This document shows positions 56,581 through 60,393 of a DNA stretch of 60,393 nucleotides, one piece after another (within the stretch, counting starts at the first letter, position 1; every line of letters starts with the position of its first letter). The DNA lies in contig BFEA01000006.1 of the NCBI GenBank assembly GCA_003427395.1, positions 565,935 to 626,327 on the forward strand, read 5' to 3'. Source of the stretch: Chara braunii (lineage: Eukaryota > Streptophyta > Charophyceae > Charales > Characeae). Below the pieces are notes generated by a model. The model was not told where the DNA came from, did not search any database, and worked only from the letters and a program-made list of their open reading frames with translations. Position numbers and translations under genes: made by a program.

Positions 56581-56977
56581 AAATTCATTCCAAGTCTCAG
56601 AGACCCGTAGGAAAAGTCAAACATCAGACTTTAACCTTTCGGCAACGAAGTTTAAGACAAAAGAAACTTATGATGTTCTTCCCAAAGCATTAGTCCCGCT
56701 AAGATCTAGAATGCTAACACGAACTTAATAACCTCACTGCCTTCAAAAAGCGGACACATGTGAGCAAATGCTCCCTTCGTCATCGTATCACCCTACGAAA
56801 GACATAACTTATATTAGAAACCAAACAATACAAATTCATAAAAATAAAGCTAATTTCGTTTTCGACAGTATTTAAACCAAACCCACATGGATACTTTACC
56901 ACAATAAATTTATAATTCTTATCAAAATTTAAATCACACGAATGTCGTTCCGATAGGGACAACGGTAGTTTGTCGTT

Positions 56978-56996
56978 ATCCCCGGCAAAGGCGTCA
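56978..56996 (-). promoter_or_regulatory. Decayed tRNA-Asp primer binding site
   Basis: ATCCCCGGCAAAGGCGTCA on the plus strand differs from the intact site at 39043 at two positions. It is followed after two bases by LTR-like TATCGTGCGC. Confidence 0.75.
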
Positions 56997-56998
56997 TC

Positions 56999-57860
56999 TA
57001 TCGTGCGCATCGGCTCCCGCCTTTTTGCACAGCGTGGGAGCTCTCTCATCCATGTCACGCAAGAGTTAAACACAACCCAAAACAAGAGACAATTTGGGAA
57101 CGACGCAAAATATCCCGCAAACTGCCAAGACGGGCGTGGTTGTGTTGCTCTTTCACTGCTCTAACCGAATGCGCCAGCTATACATCCCGCGGTCCCCTAC
57201 GACAGGATAGGTTCCTGCGGGGCATACGCTTATCTTCCCTAAGGGGTTGTCACCACCTTTAGGGGCGTATTCCTACCGAACTACTGACCCACGTGCGAAA
57301 GTTTTTAGATGCAATCGAAGAGGTAGGTCAGCCGATAGTGTTTGTTCGTTCGCTGTAGTATAGATACGCTTGGTTAACGCCAAACAAACCCGAACGTAGT
57401 CTGTCCCATAAGACGATGATCTCTTAAGTACAAAGCAGACGTCGGTCGACTAGGACGGTCTTAACCCAAAACAAGAGACAACTTGGGAACGATGCAAAAT
57501 ATCTCGCGAACCACCAAGACGGGCGTGGTTGCATCGCTCTTTCGCCGCTATAGCCGGGTGCGCCAGTTGTACATCCCCCGGTCTCCTACGATATTATAGG
57601 TTCCCACGGGGCATAAACTTATCTTCCCTAAGGGGCTGTCACCATCCTTAGGGGCGTATCCCTACCGAGCTACTGACCCACATGCGAAATTTTTTAGATG
57701 CAATCGCAGAGGTAGGTCAATCGAGGCCGTTTACTCGTTCGTTGTGGTATAGATACGCTTAGTTAACGCCAAGCGGACCCGAACGTCGTCCGTTCCTTAG
57801 GGCGCTGATCTCCTAAGTACGAAGCAGACGTCGGTCGACGAGGACGGTCTCAACCAAGCG
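56999..57860 (-). repeat. LTR (L3) with 388-bp tandem duplication
   Basis: Related to L1 and L2 (shared GGGCGTAT(C/T)CCTACCGA and CTACTGACC phrases). AACCCAAAACAAGAGACAA occurs at 57075 and 57463, and the intervening 388 bp is repeated to about 57850 with scattered differences. Confidence 0.8.
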
Positions 57861-60393
57861 TGAAACCCAAATTTAACCCTAGTCTCTTTCAACATCAGTA
57901 AAAAAAAAGTTATAATAATCATACATACTTTTATCAAAAGGAATCGATCGTAATCGATAAAACGCATATCCTTTTTTAAATGATAACTGAAATAATCAAA
58001 ATCATTATACGATACATCCAATAACATAAGATGAAAATAAGATTCAACCACCCTGGTCGAACTCCACAAAACAATCATACAACCGCCAACAAAGAGTTGG
58101 CTACCGACAATAATCTTCACGCAGCCAACAAAATAGTCGGACTGCCTTAGTTTTGACTTGTTGAGATGCGCTGCCAAAGTTATTCATTCCAACCAACCGC
58201 CGACCTAAGATGAAACACACAATCCCATCTTTATATATTTATAATCTTCTTTGATGACAAATTGTTTTGCGAATAATTCTTAATCAAGTGCATTGCTTGA
58301 ACAGTTGCATGTCTCTCCCTCTAGGGAGTGGTCTGGAGAACTCCTCCTCCTCGCCCGAACACAAGACTCGGATCTCAGAAGCTGGGCCGTCTCCACTAAA
58401 TCGGCAAGTACCCACTCTGTAGAATAGTCCACTGTGGGTCGATAACATGACCGGCTCCTAAAGCAACGAACCCTCGCCCAGATGTTTCCTTGGGAAATAA
58501 AATGCGTCAATTGCAAGAGGGTTTTATTTATTTTCATTTCTCATGAGTTTGAGGTAACTTGGATGAAAAAAGTAAAAAAAAATAGAAATAAAGAATGAAA
58601 ATCATTTGGACAGGTACAGGTAGATAAGATCATTCGGGATAGAATGGGTCAATCCTTGGGAAAAGTTGAAGTTCATTTGACCTTATCTGCTTTATTTCAA
58701 TCGAATTCATTTTACGACACACGCTGAATAATCTTTTTCAGAACAACAAAAGTTTTTGACAAACAGGCAGGTGGAAGGTAAAAAGAAGACTATTTTTTTT
58801 CTTTTCCCCAATAGGTAAAATCAATCTCCTTTGCAAGCATCATTCTCCCTACCTGCACAACACAGAAGAAACAACCCAAAAATTATTCATATCCCAACCA
58901 AAGCCAGCCCCTCTTTCCCACATGCATGACGTCACACATCTTACTCTACCTATTTCCTAAATCCAAAGCAACGTCATGCAAGGTGTGGGTTCACACATGT
59001 GTGCAAGGGAAACTGAGTCACAACTAAAGTGAAGTTAACAATGACTCACTCAAGAAAGTCAAGTATTATCTTCAAAAAGATCGGCTACACAACTCACAAG
59101 TTGTGGCCGTCTACAAAAGATAATCTCCGTTCTTCTTCAAACGTCCACATAGACACAGATAACCACTCACTAGGACTGAAGCGAGATAGCCCTTGAGAAG
59201 GGTACTCTCACTTACAAGTCCCACGTGGTCCCACTACAATCCCAACGACACCTCGCCCACCAAGAATAGTTCTACCTCAATCACCAGTCCAACCTCCTCC
59301 AACCACCACGTATGATCACAAGGTATTCACCCACACTTGCCCGGGTTTCAACCCCCGACTCTCTTGGTCCCAATATGGGTCTCAAGTATCTCCACGCCGT
59401 CGTTGCACCACCAGATGATCCTCCAAAGAAAAACTTGGATCGTGACGCTTATCCAAACACAAAAGCATTTCTAGTCTTAATGTCGTAGGGCTCGCACCCT
59501 AGCAGCCACACCACCAAGTATTGTTTCACAAGAAAATCATTGTCGTAGCCCCAATAAACCGTCAGCAACCACCAATCTCGCCGCACAATCTCGGCATCAC
59601 CTCCCCTTAAGACGCTGCCAAATATCGTGTCGCAGACAAATTACACAACACCCCCTTCCAAAATCACTACGGCGCAGCCTTCCCACTCAAATATCACTGC
59701 GCAGGCTGTCGGGCAGCAACTCCCTGGCGTGGGCCTCTTATCGCACGGTCCAAGTCTGCCACAACCTCACAACTACACCTCTCCCACAAACCTGAAGTAC
59801 AAAGGTGGGGCAAGAAGCCCCCAACCTTTAGCTATGGCTGCCTCTCGCCTCCTCCAAGTGCTTCTGCAGACCTCCCCACTTCGCCTCACTACTCCAGCAG
59901 CCAGCCAGCCAGCATCTACTTCAAGTAGAATGCCCCAACAACATTGCCACAAGTGTGAGGCTGTTGGGTGGGAAGCTGACTTTTATAGCTAGCCGAAGGC
60001 ACGTGGGCAGCTGCTTTGCCCTCAACCTGACAAAAATTTGTCAGTGGTCCTGACCCTTGATTTAAATCAATGACCCTAAATTAATGGCCAGGAGCTCAGT
60101 GCCTAGGGGAACCAAGGTCATTAATTCACAGGAGTACTTGGCTGTTTTCCCAGGCCAGGTACTCCTGAAAATGGTTGTACTCAGCCATTTCAGGGTTGTA
60201 TGTTCAAATGAACAGGCGTAATCCCATCAGCCCGTAGAACCTTTTGGGGACTGCACATGTTGGCGGCCACGACCATATTCGTGGTCGTTTTCTCTTTCTC
60301 CTCTTTTCCTCCCCTCTTCTTTTTTTTCCTACCCCCTGCATCTACTCTGAGCCGTGGCCACGTACGTGGCCGTTACTTACTTTTTTTTTTTTT
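57861..60393. other. No gene seen; possibly outer LTR and flanking DNA
   Basis: No supported coding region. Near 60140-60175 CAGGAGTACTTGG and CCAGGTACTCCTG form an inverted repeat. Near 60265-60375 GTGGCCACGTACGTGGCC and CCACGACCATATTCGTGGTCG are palindromic, hinting at another element cut by the window edge. Confidence 0.35.

Overview
This window is repeat-rich eukaryotic nuclear DNA. It holds GT-AG introns, long AT-rich intergenic DNA, dense microsatellites, two short N tracts (one N at 30320 and a 40-N gap at 47803-47842) and several layers of nested transposable elements. The Ty3/Gypsy-type elements with a tRNA-Asp primer binding site and a plant-like PrimPol suggest the green lineage. 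A streptophyte alga of the Chara type is my best guess, but nothing here proves it. I see no rRNA gene, intact functional tRNA gene, CRISPR array or bacterial operon. Almost every protein-coding stretch carries an in-frame stop or a frameshift, so I call nearly all of them pseudogenes or element remnants.

Layout. 0-5.6 kb: microsatellite and local duplications, with a sequencing-adapter junction left in the assembly at 4008-4045. 5.6-9.8 kb (+): a broken C2H2 zinc-finger ORF followed by exon-like pieces. 10.5-23.6 kb (+): ten exons of a PrimPol (archaeo-eukaryotic primase/polymerase) gene. Its catalytic and zinc residues are preserved, but several stops lie in the homologous frame, and its introns are filled with MITEs (15.9, 19.3 and 21.2 kb). 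23.9-25.3 kb (+): a broken coiled-coil / SAP-like / GIY-YIG nuclease ORF. 25.5-27.05 kb: an 82-bp satellite with a palindromic core and a higher-order A-B-C order. 27.1-27.9 kb: a hAT-like MITE inserted in an (ATT)n tract.

28.5-41.1 kb (-): a degenerate Ty3/Gypsy LTR retrotransposon. In its own 5' to 3' direction it has a long LTR with hairpin repeats, a tRNA-Asp PBS, two tandem paralogous ORFs of unknown function, gag with a CCHC knuckle, a protease, RT and RNase H. The RNase H is split by a 1.84-kb hAT-like insertion (with a nested tRNA-derived SINE), and Mutator-like MITEs sit beside the PBS and just after RNase H. 42-50 kb: CTGT-, ATT- and GA-type simple repeats interleaved with a roughly 320-bp dispersed element and another MITE. 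50.6-53.65 kb (+): a second LTR of the same family with a long array of covarying hairpins. 53.7-60.4 kb (-): a third, older relative with a gag knuckle remnant, decayed PBS and an LTR containing a 388-bp tandem duplication.

The most unusual signals are (i) tandem arrays of structure-conserved hairpins inside the LTRs, (ii) the duplicated unknown ORF placed between PBS and gag, and (iii) a PrimPol locus whose active-site residues survive despite stop codons.
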